NCBI GenBank assembly: GCA_017828935.1
Contig: JAGAUG010000056.1
Location: 1-23,715 of the forward strand
DNA length: 23,715 bases
Direction of reading: 5' to 3'
From: Oscillospiraceae bacterium
GTDB lineage: Bacteria > Bacillota > Clostridia > Oscillospirales > Ruminococcaceae
Part shown: positions 15,209 through 22,473 of the stretch, one piece after another
How the letters are laid out: the number at the start of each line of letters is the position of its first letter
Position numbering within the stretch: the first letter of the stretch is position 1
Translations under genes and position numbers: made by a program
Notes under the pieces: model-generated
Database searches by the model: none
What the model saw: only the letters and a program-made list of their open reading frames with translations
What the model was told of the DNA's origin: nothing

Positions 15209-16417
15209 TTAATTATGTTGCATAAAAATCAATGTATAACCATCAATAAGTCCCTTGGAAACATTTCCGTTTTCATCACTCGAATATAACACAATATTTT
15301 TCCCAAGTGCGTATATTTTACAATTATCTAACGAATCTTTAGCAACTTCTATCATTGCTTCTGGTTCTTGAATAATAATTTTATGGTTCTCACTACCAAA
15401 CGCTCCTGCGCCTATTTTATTAACAAATTTTCCAATCCATATATCTTTTAATTCATTACATCCTTCAAACGCATTTTCTCCTATTTCTGTTATTTTATAT
15501 GCATCATCTACATAATTTGCAAAATCAGCAATATGTGCACTTTCTATATTTTTATCTAAGCACCTTAAAATTTTCGCTGTTTTTGTTTCTGTGTCTAACT
15601 TATATTCAAACAAATCATCACGTAATGACTCTTGATCTGCACTCTTTTTTTCTACGTAAGTAAAATAATCTATATTTTTTTCTTCATTGTTTGTAAACTC
15701 TTGATTTGCAAACTCTTGGGTTGCAAGCTCTTGGGTTGGAAACTCTTGGGTTGGAAACTCTTGAAGAAATTTTATACCCTGATCTAAATTATACATTTCA
15801 TCAATTTTTTTCATTTCGGCTCTTATAGAATCATCTAATTTCAAGTCTAAAATTGGATCTTCTAATTCCAAGTCTAAAATTGGATCTTCATAAGCAAAAA
15901 AAACTGATATTTTTTTTTCATTTGAAAACTCTTGAAGAAATTTTGTATTCTGATCTAATTTATCAGTTATATCTGTCTCTTTTACTTCACTAAAAATTTC
16001 ATTTTTTGTATAAAGATTCAATAATATCTTCGTATCTACATCTTTTTTATCTCCAAAAAAAAGAAAAACTAACCTATATTCATCGCCATTTATTTCTATA
16101 CTTTCTTGTTTTATCATTTCAATTTTGTTTACTAAATCTTCGTCTTTTACATACGCAACCAGTACTAATTTTTTATTTTCATAATCAATATAATACGGAA
16201 TCCCTTTTGAATCAGTTGAATCAAAGTAAATACGAGGAAGTCCATACTCTAATTCTTTATTAGAATTAATTCCACTATTATTTGTCAAATTCTCACCAAA
16301 TTTGTTTTCTCTTTTGCTTTTTGGATCCATAGCAAAAGAAGAAACCTGAAATAACGACATAATTACCGAAGTTGATAATACAGTTAACCAAAACTTATTA
16401 TTTTTTTTATTTTTCAT
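15209..16417 (-). CDS. Secreted LRR-family protein with internal repeats (LRR protein 2)
   Basis: Predicted exported protein of 402 aa. Residues 1-29 are a signal peptide (KNKKNNK, hydrophobic core, VSSFA|M). A module like the entry module of LRR protein 1 appears at about 72-120. Residues 145-250 are an acidic repeat region: a 9-residue unit EDPILDLEL/EDPILDLKL, two copies of KFLQEF, and five 5-residue units of the type TQEFP. A second entry module (269-312) leads into one clear LRR_5 repeat (about 305-340, EIGENAFEGC...KIGAGAF). No anchor motif is visible. It shares its signal peptide style and C-terminal segment with the gene at 17083 and the phrase IDE(L/M)YNL with LRR protein 1. ATG is supported by AGAGG 11 bases upstream. 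Function is not known; a variable surface or secreted adhesin is a reasonable guess. Confidence 0.8.
   Translation of the reverse strand: MKNKKNNKFWLTVLSTSVIMSLFQVSSFAMDPKSKRENKFGENLTNNSGINSNKELEYGLPRIYFDSTDSKGIPYYIDYENKKLVLVAYVKDEDLVNKIEMIKQESIEINGDEYRLVFLFFGDKKDVDTKILLNLYTKNEIFSEVKETDITDKLDQNTKFLQEFSNEKKISVFFAYEDPILDLELEDPILDLKLDDSIRAEMKKIDEMYNLDQGIKFLQEFPTQEFPTQELATQEFANQEFTNNEEKNIDYFTYVEKKSADQESLRDDLFEYKLDTETKTAKILRCLDKNIESAHIADFANYVDDAYKITEIGENAFEGCNELKDIWIGKFVNKIGAGAFGSENHKIIIQEPEAMIEVAKDSLDNCKIYALGKNIVLYSSDENGNVSKGLIDGYTLIFMQHN
15691..15765 (-). repeat. Five tandem 15-bp coding repeats in LRR gene 2
   Basis: Five consecutive 15-bp units (starts 15691, 15706, 15721, 15736, 15751) follow the pattern TTGNAANCTCTTGNN and differ at a few positions. 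Being a multiple of three, they encode a repeated pentapeptide (TQEFP, TQEFP, TQELA, TQEFA, NQEFT) and can change number without frameshift. Confidence 0.9.
15834..15887 (-). repeat. Two tandem 27-bp coding repeats in LRR gene 2
   Basis: Units 15834-15860 and 15861-15887 differ by one base and encode the 9-residue repeat EDPILDL(E/K)L. A third repeated element of about 37 bp (15753-15789 and 15924-15960, encoding DQ..KFLQEF) flanks this block, showing several rounds of internal duplication. Confidence 0.9.
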
Positions 16418-16489
16418 TACACTAAAAACCTCTCTTTTTTTAAATTTAAAATATTTTTTATAATTAATAATTTTATTAATTATGTTTTT

Positions 16490-16518
16490 ATTATATATTA
16501 AAAATATAATTTTGTCAA
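16490..16518 (-). promoter_or_regulatory. Consensus promoter of LRR protein 2
   Basis: Minus-strand TTGACA (16518-16513) and TATAAT (16495-16490), both perfect, 17 bases apart. It resembles the promoter of the divergent LRR gene 3 beyond the two hexamers (both begin TTGACAAAATT), consistent with a shared origin. The leader is about 65 nt of almost pure AT. Confidence 0.8.
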
Positions 16519-17005
16519 TAGTTTTTTAAAAAATATTTTAATAAACTTATTTTTTATCACGTGTCGTGTTGAAATTATATTAAAACTCAAAATAGTTAAG
16601 TGTTTAAATAAAAAAATATAGAAATATACGTAAATATCTTAGATAGTTTACAGTAACAAAAATAGCTAAAGAAACGTTTATGAGTGTTGATAAAAGTTGG
16701 AAAGTTCTACTCACAGATCTATCAAAGATAAAGTTAAGAGAAAACGATAGAAGATTTGAATCTTATTTTTAATAAATTGAGCAATGTATTGTATCAAAAG
16801 ATATGTTGAAATTATGATTATAAACCGTAAAATACTTTTATGTGTTTTAACAAAAATAGGCAAAAATCAAGAAATACGATTATTATAAAATCATAAATTT
16901 AACTAGTAAATTAAAGACTTACCAAGAGATATGGTTAGTCTTTTTTATAAATTTAATTACAAATTATGTAAAAAAAATAAAACAAAAAATTTTTAAATAT
17001 ATATA
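16519..17005. other. Intergenic region with possible gene relics between LRR genes 2 and 3
   Basis: About 490 bp without a convincing gene. Two short plus-strand frames stand out: 16680-16772 (30 codons from ATG, open from 16647, rich in charged residues, ending RRFESYF) and 16784-16888 (34 codons). Neither has a good ribosome binding site. GTTGAAATTAT occurs at 16568-16578 and 16805-16815, each followed by loosely similar sequence. The block ends in a terminator that no annotated gene uses. It may be a decayed gene or mobile element, or encode a small RNA; I could not identify a family. Confidence 0.35.
16913..16946 (+). terminator. Orphan plus-strand terminator upstream of LRR gene 3
   Basis: An 11-bp stem with one mismatch (AAAGACTTACC 16913-16923, GGTTAGTCTTT 16933-16943), 9-nt loop and a run of six T. 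It lies 60 bp before the LRR gene 3 promoter and has no recognised gene before it on the plus strand, so it ends an unrecognised transcript or is a remnant. Confidence 0.7.
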
Positions 17006-17033
17006 TTGACAAAATTTGTTTTTGATTTATAAT
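17006..17033 (+). promoter_or_regulatory. Promoter of LRR protein 3
   Basis: Perfect TTGACA (17006-17011) and TATAAT (17028-17033) with 16 bases between them. The predicted start near 17040 gives a leader of about 43 nt. Confidence 0.75.
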
Positions 17034-17082
17034 AATAAGTAATAAGAACAACTCGATTTGTATAAAACAAGGAGAAGTGATT

Positions 17083-17658
17083 ATGTATAGCAAAAAAAAT
17101 AATAAAATAAAAAAACTAGGATTATCTTTAATTTCAACGACAATGTTTATATCGTTATTTCAGCTTCCGACGCATTTTGCTTCAGCACCGAAAAATGAAG
17201 ATGATTTAAATATAATAAATAATAATATAAAATATATTGAGTTAGATAATATAAAATATGAGCTGGATATCGAGAAAGAAATAGCAAAAATAGTTGGTGT
17301 TAAAGATAACAAAATAGAAACAATAAATGTTCCAAACGTTGTTGAGTTTGAAAGCGTTGAATATAAAATTAAAGAAATAAAAGAAAAAGCGTTTTTTTAT
17401 TGTAGTAATTTGAATTTTATATCGATTGGTGAGAATATAAGAATAATAAAAAGCTTTGCTTTTCCGTTTCGAGAAAATTATAAAGTTCATTTTAGATATA
17501 AAACAACAGAGAGTAAGTACATAAAAATAGAAGTTCAAAAAAATGCTTTTTTGGGGGTAGAAAGTATAGAAAATGGAATGGAGTATTTTATAGAACGAAA
17601 AGGAGCTAATGGCGAAATAATTTATATTATGCCGACGCGGCTTTGTGAGATGATGTAA
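17083..17658 (+). CDS. Small secreted LRR-family protein (LRR protein 3)
   Basis: Predicted exported protein of 191 aa. Signal peptide 1-35 (MYSKKNNKIKK, hydrophobic core ending LFQLPTHFASA|P) closely resembles that of LRR protein 2 (KKNNK...SLFQVSSFA). Residues about 48-105 are the entry module (YELDIEKEIAKIVGV...VEYKIKEI) followed by one LRR_5 repeat (EKAFFYCSNLNFISIGENIRIIKSFAF, here split around residues 100-125). The C-terminal part resembles the end of LRR protein 2 (IEV.K.(A/S)). It is a minimal member of the family, perhaps a truncated paralogue. The frame opens at a GTG only 2 bases from AAGGAG; the ATG at 17083, 8 bases away, was chosen. No anchor is visible. Function unknown. Confidence 0.75.
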   Translation: MYSKKNNKIKKLGLSLISTTMFISLFQLPTHFASAPKNEDDLNIINNNIKYIELDNIKYELDIEKEIAKIVGVKDNKIETINVPNVVEFESVEYKIKEIKEKAFFYCSNLNFISIGENIRIIKSFAFPFRENYKVHFRYKTTESKYIKIEVQKNAFLGVESIENGMEYFIERKGANGEIIYIMPTRLCEMM

Positions 17659-17660
17659 AT

Positions 17661-17709
17661 AAAAAAACTAATCGAGTAAGAAGCGAATTAATAGTTTTTT
17701 ACTCGATTA
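17661..17709 (-). terminator. Terminator between LRR gene 3 and the SDR gene
   Basis: An 11-bp perfect stem (TAATCGAGTAA 17669-17679, TTACTCGATTA 17699-17709). On the minus strand it is followed within two bases by seven T, a good terminator for the SDR gene. On the plus side the tail is only AT-rich, so it probably serves LRR gene 3 less well. Confidence 0.75.
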
Positions 17710-17747
17710 ATTTAATAATAATATTGTGTATAAAAAATAATAATAAA

Positions 17748-18485
17748 TTAAATTACAAATCCGCCGTTGGGGCTAATTACTTGACCGGTTATAAAATCAG
17801 CTAAATCAGAAGCTAAAAAATAAACAGTGTTTGCAATATCAGAAGGCTTTCCGATAATTCCTAACGGAGTTTCGTATTTTAAATTTTTAATATCGTCGGG
17901 CGATAAATTATCTAACATTTGTGTTTCGATTACTCCAGGGGCAACACAATTAACTTGAATTTTTGAAGGGCCAAGTTCTTTAGCGAGCGCTTTTGTAAGA
18001 CCAATTACAGCTGCTTTAGACGCTGAATAATGGACTTCGCAAGAAGCTCCAACCAGCCCCCAAATCGAAGAAATATTAATTATCTTTCCGCTTTGTTTTC
18101 TTATCATCGCCGGCAATACTGCCTGAGTACAATTATAAATGCCTTTGATATTTATATCAAACATTCTATTCCAATCGTTTTCAGAAATATCTGTAAACAG
18201 TTTTTGCTGACTGATCCCTGCGTTATTAATTAATATATCTATTTCGCCAAATATATTATTGGCTTTTTTTATCATCTTTTCTACTTCGGATTTTTGAGAA
18301 ACGTCGGCTTTTAGCGCGACAGCTCTCGCGCCGTTATTATTTAAATTATCAACAATTTGAGTTGCTTTTTCTTTATTATAACAATAATTAAAAATTACGT
18401 TCATATTTTTTTGAGCGAATAAAATTCCGATTTCTTTTCCAATTCCTCTTGAAGCACCTGTTACTAATACTGTTTTGTTTTTCAT
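17748..18485 (-). CDS. fabG: Short-chain dehydrogenase, 3-oxoacyl-[ACP] reductase (FabG) type
   Basis: NAD(P)H-dependent reductase of the classical SDR family, 245 aa, the usual length. It has the cofactor motif TGASRGIG (9-16), NNAG (87-90), Asn112 (INIKG), the catalytic Ser139/140 and Tyr153-x3-Lys157 (YSASK), and the PG motif after the active site. Sequence features (start VLVTGASRGIG, end FITGQVISPNGG) fit FabG, which reduces 3-oxoacyl-ACP in fatty acid synthesis. It stands outside any fab cluster, so another SDR substrate is possible. It follows the HTH gene by 37 bp on the same strand and is probably cotranscribed. The ribosome binding site (AGAGAG) is weak. A terminator lies just downstream. 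Confidence 0.85.
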   Translation of the reverse strand: MKNKTVLVTGASRGIGKEIGILFAQKNMNVIFNYCYNKEKATQIVDNLNNNGARAVALKADVSQKSEVEKMIKKANNIFGEIDILINNAGISQQKLFTDISENDWNRMFDINIKGIYNCTQAVLPAMIRKQSGKIINISSIWGLVGASCEVHYSASKAAVIGLTKALAKELGPSKIQVNCVAPGVIETQMLDNLSPDDIKNLKYETPLGIIGKPSDIANTVYFLASDLADFITGQVISPNGGFVI

Positions 18486-18522
18486 AATATCAATCTCTCT
18501 TAAATTAAATAAAATAAAAAAT

Positions 18523-18834
18523 TTATTGTCTAAAACTATTATATTTCATATAGTCCCTTATAGTTTCTCGAGATCTTTTTAAACTTCGAGAAACAGTAGA
18601 TTTGTTCTTTCCGATTTTTTCTGAGATTTGCGGAATATTTAAATTACAACTGTAATACATGTTTAATATTTGTTTTTGTTTATCTGTTAGTTGTTCTTCG
18701 ATTATTAATCTTAAAATCTTACATTGATTTTTTATGTTTCCTGAGTTGTTTCCCCCAAACGAACCTGAATAAAAATCAAAGCTAAATTTTTCATCCACAA
18801 TATTACTATATTGAATTTTTTTGTTTCTAGACAT
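18523..18834 (-). CDS. Sigma-region-4-like helix-turn-helix protein
   Basis: Small DNA-binding protein of 103 aa. Residues 49-96 resemble sigma factor region 4 or related regulators: LTDKQKQILNMYYSCNLN, then the helix-turn-helix IPQISEKIGKNKSTVSRSLKRSRETI. The first 45 residues are polar and contain a glycine/asparagine-rich stretch (SGSFGGNNSGN), with no region 2, so it is not a full sigma factor. Similar short proteins of unknown role are common in clostridia. SD AGGAG is 10 bases before the ATG. It precedes fabG on the same strand and is divergent from metG, so it may regulate either or itself. Confidence 0.75.
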   Translation of the reverse strand: MSRNKKIQYSNIVDEKFSFDFYSGSFGGNNSGNIKNQCKILRLIIEEQLTDKQKQILNMYYSCNLNIPQISEKIGKNKSTVSRSLKRSRETIRDYMKYNSFRQ

Positions 18835-18914
18835 TTTATATATTCTCCTATTTTTAATTTAAATTTATTTTAATAACACATATATTTTTATATAAAATAT
18901 ATTGTCTATATTTT

Positions 18915-18943
18915 AATATATCATATTTTTTAACTTTAGTCAA
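18915..18943 (-). promoter_or_regulatory. Promoter of the HTH-fabG pair
   Basis: Minus-strand TTGACT (18943-18938) and TATATT (18920-18915), 5 of 6 matches each, 17 bases apart, about 75 bp before the HTH ATG. Confidence 0.6.
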
Positions 18944-19139
18944 TATATAATATCTTAATTATTGTTTTTCGTATATTGTTATAATAATTATTATATTTTA
19001 TTTTTGTTTTTAGCGTTTTTTATATTACAATACTTTTTTATGGGAAAGTTTCCAAATTATTACATAATTTTGCTAACAAAAAAATAAGAATCGTTTATAA
19101 AAAATATATATTTTAAATATATACTTTTTTTTTATTTTA

Positions 19140-19148
19140 TGATATAAT
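19140..19148 (+). promoter_or_regulatory. Extended -10 promoter of the metG operon
   Basis: TGATATAAT (19140-19148) is an extended -10, the same nonamer as in the adhE promoter. The -35 position (TATACT) is poor. It lies 46 bp before the metG ATG. Confidence 0.5.
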
Positions 19149-19194
19149 TAAAATTATAAATTAAAAATTTAATTATTATGAGGTGAACTTATTA

Positions 19195-20736
19195 ATGAAC
19201 GATAAAAAATTTTATATAACAACACCGATTTATTTTCCTTCTGCGAAATTACATATCGGTCATACTTATACAACAGTAGCAGCTGATGTTGTTGCGAGAT
19301 ATAAAAGACTAAAAGGCTTTGACGTAATGTTCTTAACAGGAACAGACGAACATGGTCAAAAAATAGAAACAATTGCGACCGACGCCGGTAAGACTCCGAA
19401 AGAATATGTAGACGAAATTGTTGATTCGATAAAAAAACTTTGGTCAGTGATGAATATTTCTTATGATAGGTTTATAAGAACAACCGATGATTATCATATC
19501 GAAAGCGTACAAAAAATTTTTCAAGAGTTATATAATAAAAACAAGATATACAAATCAGTATATTCTGGAAAGTATTGTTCTCCGTGTGAATCTTTTTGGA
19601 CTAAAAGCCAGTTAAAAGACGGAAAATGTCCTGACTGTGGTCGAGAAGTTATTGACGCTACAGAAGAAGCTTATTTTTTTAAGCTAAGCGAATATTCAGA
19701 TAAATTATTAGAGCTTTATAAAAATAATCCTGAGTTTATCCAGCCAACTTCAAGAATGAACGAGATGATTAATAATTTTATAAAACCCGGTTTAGAAGAT
19801 TTGTGTGTTTCTAGATCTTCTTTTAAATGGGGAATCCCGGTACCATTTGATGACAACCATGTTATTTATGTTTGGGTTGACGCCTTAACTAATTATATAA
19901 CGGCGTTAGGCTATAAAAATAATAAATATAACGATTTTGATAAATATTGGCCATGCGACGTTCATTTGATGGCTAAAGAAATCGTTAGGTTCCACACTAT
20001 AATTTGGCCGGCAATGTTGATGGCGCTAGACTTGCCGTTACCAAAAAAAATATTTGGTCACGGTTGGCTATTATTCGATGGCGACAAGATGTCTAAATCT
20101 AAGGGAAATATCATTGATCCGACAATACTTTGTGAAAAGTACGGCGTTGACTCGATTAGATATTATTTATTAAGAGAAATTCCGTTCGGGTCAGACAACA
20201 GCTTTGATAACAAGGCCTTAATTAACAGAGTTAACTCAGATTTAGCTAATGATCTGGGCAACTTAGTTTCTAGAACTATATCTATGATCGAGAAATATTT
20301 TGATGGAGTTTTAATTAAAGATCACGAATCAGGAAGCTTCGACGACGAACTTAAATCAGTTTGTTTAGAGTCTAAAAAAATCGTCGAAGAGTATTTAGAA
20401 AATCTTCAGTTTTCGAGCGCGTTAACTCAAATATTTAAGATAGCGTCTAGAGCCAATAAATATATTGACGAAACAACCCCTTGGGTTCTTGCTAAGTCGA
20501 AAGAAAATAAAAATCGATTAGCTTGTGTTTTATATAATCTTTCTGAATCAATAAGAATAATATCGATTTTGTTAACACCGTTCTTACCTGATACTTCGAA
20601 AAAAATACAAGATCAAATTAATATTAATAATAATATTATAAACTGGGAAGACAGCGAAAAATGGGGACTTTTAGATAAAGATTTAAAAACAGGAAAAAAA
20701 GAACTATTGTTCCCGAGAATAGAAGTCGAGAAGTAA
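19195..20736 (+). CDS. metG: Methionyl-tRNA synthetase, short form
   Basis: Charges initiator and elongator tRNA-Met with methionine. The 513 aa contain HIGH (20-23), a four-cysteine zinc knuckle (Cys128, Cys131, Cys145, Cys148), KMSKS (298-302) and the anticodon-binding helical domain (about 350-490). The Trbp111-like tRNA-binding domain at the C-terminus of many firmicute MetG proteins (about 640-660 aa) is absent; the protein ends normally at EVEK, so this is a natural short form rather than a frameshift. The frame opens at a GTG inside the SD GAGGTGA; the ATG at 19195, 8 bases after it, is the real start. It leads the operon metG-tatD-DUF975-yebC, with 56 bp to tatD. Confidence 0.97.
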   Translation: MNDKKFYITTPIYFPSAKLHIGHTYTTVAADVVARYKRLKGFDVMFLTGTDEHGQKIETIATDAGKTPKEYVDEIVDSIKKLWSVMNISYDRFIRTTDDYHIESVQKIFQELYNKNKIYKSVYSGKYCSPCESFWTKSQLKDGKCPDCGREVIDATEEAYFFKLSEYSDKLLELYKNNPEFIQPTSRMNEMINNFIKPGLEDLCVSRSSFKWGIPVPFDDNHVIYVWVDALTNYITALGYKNNKYNDFDKYWPCDVHLMAKEIVRFHTIIWPAMLMALDLPLPKKIFGHGWLLFDGDKMSKSKGNIIDPTILCEKYGVDSIRYYLLREIPFGSDNSFDNKALINRVNSDLANDLGNLVSRTISMIEKYFDGVLIKDHESGSFDDELKSVCLESKKIVEEYLENLQFSSALTQIFKIASRANKYIDETTPWVLAKSKENKNRLACVLYNLSESIRIISILLTPFLPDTSKKIQDQININNNIINWEDSEKWGLLDKDLKTGKKELLFPRIEVEK

Positions 20737-20792
20737 ATATAAAAATAATTATTAAATAATAAAAAATAATACAGAAAGAGATAATAAATTAG

Positions 20793-21572
20793 ATGATAGA
20801 TAATATAATAAAAAATATTTTTGATTCTCATTCTCACTATAACGACGAAAAATTTGATGATAATCGAGATGAAATTTTAAAATCGTTGCCCTCTAAGGGA
20901 ATCGATAAAATAATTAACGTTTCAGCGAGCGAAAAAGATGCTTATGATTGCGTAAATTTAGCTGAAAAATATGATTATATATTTGCTTCTGTTGGAGTTC
21001 ACCCTTACGAGATAGAAAACTTGTCTCAAGATTATATTTATAATTTAGAAAGTTTGTCTAAAAATAAAAAAGTCGTTGCAATAGGTGAGATAGGTTTAGA
21101 TTATTATAATAATAATATAGACAAAGATCTTCAAAAAAAAATTTTTGAAGATCAACTGGCGCTTGCGTCGGAACTAAAGATGCCGGTAATTATCCACGCG
21201 AGAGAGGCTGATCAGGATATTATTAATATATTAAAAAAATTCAAGTTATCCGGTGTAATTCATTGTTTTTCTAGCGATAAAGAAATAGCTAAAATATTAA
21301 TCCAAATGGGATATTATATAAGTTTTACAGGAGTTATAACTTTTAAGAATAATCGAAAACAACTAGAGAGCTTATCGGCTGTTCCGATAGAAAGACTTTT
21401 GATAGAAACAGATTGCCCGTATATGGCGCCGGAACCTCACAGAGGGAAGATTTGCGATTCATCGATGTTATATTATATTATCAAAAAAATAGAAAATATA
21501 AAAAATATACCAGCTCAAGAGATAGCTGATATAACTAATAAGAACGCCAAAGAGTTATTTAATATAAAATAA
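20793..21572 (+). CDS. tatD: TatD-family metal-dependent deoxyribonuclease
   Basis: Metal-dependent hydrolase of the TatD family (YcfH-like), a 3'-5' DNase linked to DNA repair and quality control; exact substrate in this lineage not known. The 259-aa TIM-barrel protein keeps the metal ligands: His13 and His15 (DSHSHY), Glu99 (GEIGLDYY), His135 (IIHAREA), His157 (IHCFSS) and Asp207 (ETDCPYMAP). metG-tatD neighbourhood is common in Firmicutes. The ribosome binding site is weak (GAAAGAG about 12 bases upstream), and an in-frame TAG directly before the ATG fixes the start. Confidence 0.95.
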   Translation: MIDNIIKNIFDSHSHYNDEKFDDNRDEILKSLPSKGIDKIINVSASEKDAYDCVNLAEKYDYIFASVGVHPYEIENLSQDYIYNLESLSKNKKVVAIGEIGLDYYNNNIDKDLQKKIFEDQLALASELKMPVIIHAREADQDIINILKKFKLSGVIHCFSSDKEIAKILIQMGYYISFTGVITFKNNRKQLESLSAVPIERLLIETDCPYMAPEPHRGKICDSSMLYYIIKKIENIKNIPAQEIADITNKNAKELFNIK

Positions 21573-21610
21573 TAAAAAATTTTAAAATATATTAAGGAGT
21601 TAAAAGACAA

Positions 21611-22459
21611 ATGAGTTTTAATAAAAGTATTAAATCGGACGCTTTGATATTATTAAAAAATAATTGGCTAAAAGTTATTGGAATAACATTGATTTGGGCT
21701 TTAGTTTTTGGGCTATCGTTTTTGGTCGAAACGTCTGTTTATATAATAAATAGCGATAATAATTTTCAAGTAGCTGATATTTTAAATAATTTTATTTTTG
21801 AAAAATCAGGAAATATTAAGCTAACAAGTAGTTTAATAATATTTTTAATTATTTCTATTGTTATTGATTTAATATACTGTCTTATTGTATCGGTCCTAAA
21901 AATGGGAGATATAAACTGGAATTACTTAACGATTTTTAATAAATCCAACGATTTTAATAATATTTTTAACTATTTTTCTTGTTTTAAAAATATTATTAAG
22001 AGCTGGTATATTTCTTGTCAAATATTTTTTAGACAAGTTTTTTGGTTTGTTATTATATTTTCAGCTCCGGTTTTAGTGAGTGTTTGGTCTTTGGTCGCGA
22101 CAACACATCAAAGTCAAATAATTAATAAATATTTAATATCGTTTGGATATATTTTATCGTTTTTTTTAGTAATCGCAGCTAGTTTAACTTGTATAATATT
22201 TTTTCAAAGATATATGTTAACTAGATATTTATTAGTTTCTGGCGAATGTAAAAAAACTCGTCAGGCTATAAAGCTTTCGATTAAAATAATGAAAAATAAA
22301 AAGCTTGATTATATATTTTTATTAATATCGTTTTTAGGTTGGGTTATATCTTGTTTATTTATTGTTCCGATTTTTTTTGTATTGCCATATATAAAAATAA
22401 CGTCGGCGCTGTATTCGAGATATATAGTTGAAGAATATAAAAAAAATAATAATATTTAA
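21611..22459 (+). CDS. DUF975-like integral membrane protein
   Basis: 282-aa membrane protein of unknown function. Hydrophobic segments lie at about 20-42, 76-97, 138-160, 172-198 and 232-262, giving five or six helices. The C-terminal pattern (LDYIFLLISFLGWVISCL, then LPYIKITSALYSRYI) resembles the DUF975 family, whose members end with an F-x-GW...PY...A..Y signature. SD AAGGAG is 11 bases before the ATG. It sits 38 bp after tatD and 14 bp before yebC, so it is surely cotranscribed with them, but nothing connects it to tRNA charging or DNA repair. No catalytic motif is visible. Confidence 0.7.
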   Translation: MSFNKSIKSDALILLKNNWLKVIGITLIWALVFGLSFLVETSVYIINSDNNFQVADILNNFIFEKSGNIKLTSSLIIFLIISIVIDLIYCLIVSVLKMGDINWNYLTIFNKSNDFNNIFNYFSCFKNIIKSWYISCQIFFRQVFWFVIIFSAPVLVSVWSLVATTHQSQIINKYLISFGYILSFFLVIAASLTCIIFFQRYMLTRYLLVSGECKKTRQAIKLSIKIMKNKKLDYIFLLISFLGWVISCLFIVPIFFVLPYIKITSALYSRYIVEEYKKNNNI

Positions 22460-22473
22460 AGAGGTGTTAAGTT

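Larger units (their letters stand above)
18835..19194. other. Divergent intergenic region between the HTH gene and metG
   Basis: 360 bp without a gene. It holds a minus-strand promoter for the HTH gene and an extended -10 for metG. The centre (18950-19120) is very AT-rich. The metG leader from the predicted start is only about 40 nt, too short for a T-box or SAM riboswitch, and I see no such element. Confidence 0.5.

Noticed and set aside
15691..15765. Regular 15-bp repeats as a CRISPR array
   Set aside because: The units are contiguous without spacers, too short, imperfect, and lie in frame within a coding sequence.
16805..16946. GTTGAAATTAT...GTGTTTTAAC followed by a terminator as a tracrRNA-like element
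   Set aside because: No cas gene, no repeat array and no complementary repeat are in the window; the resemblance is only general.
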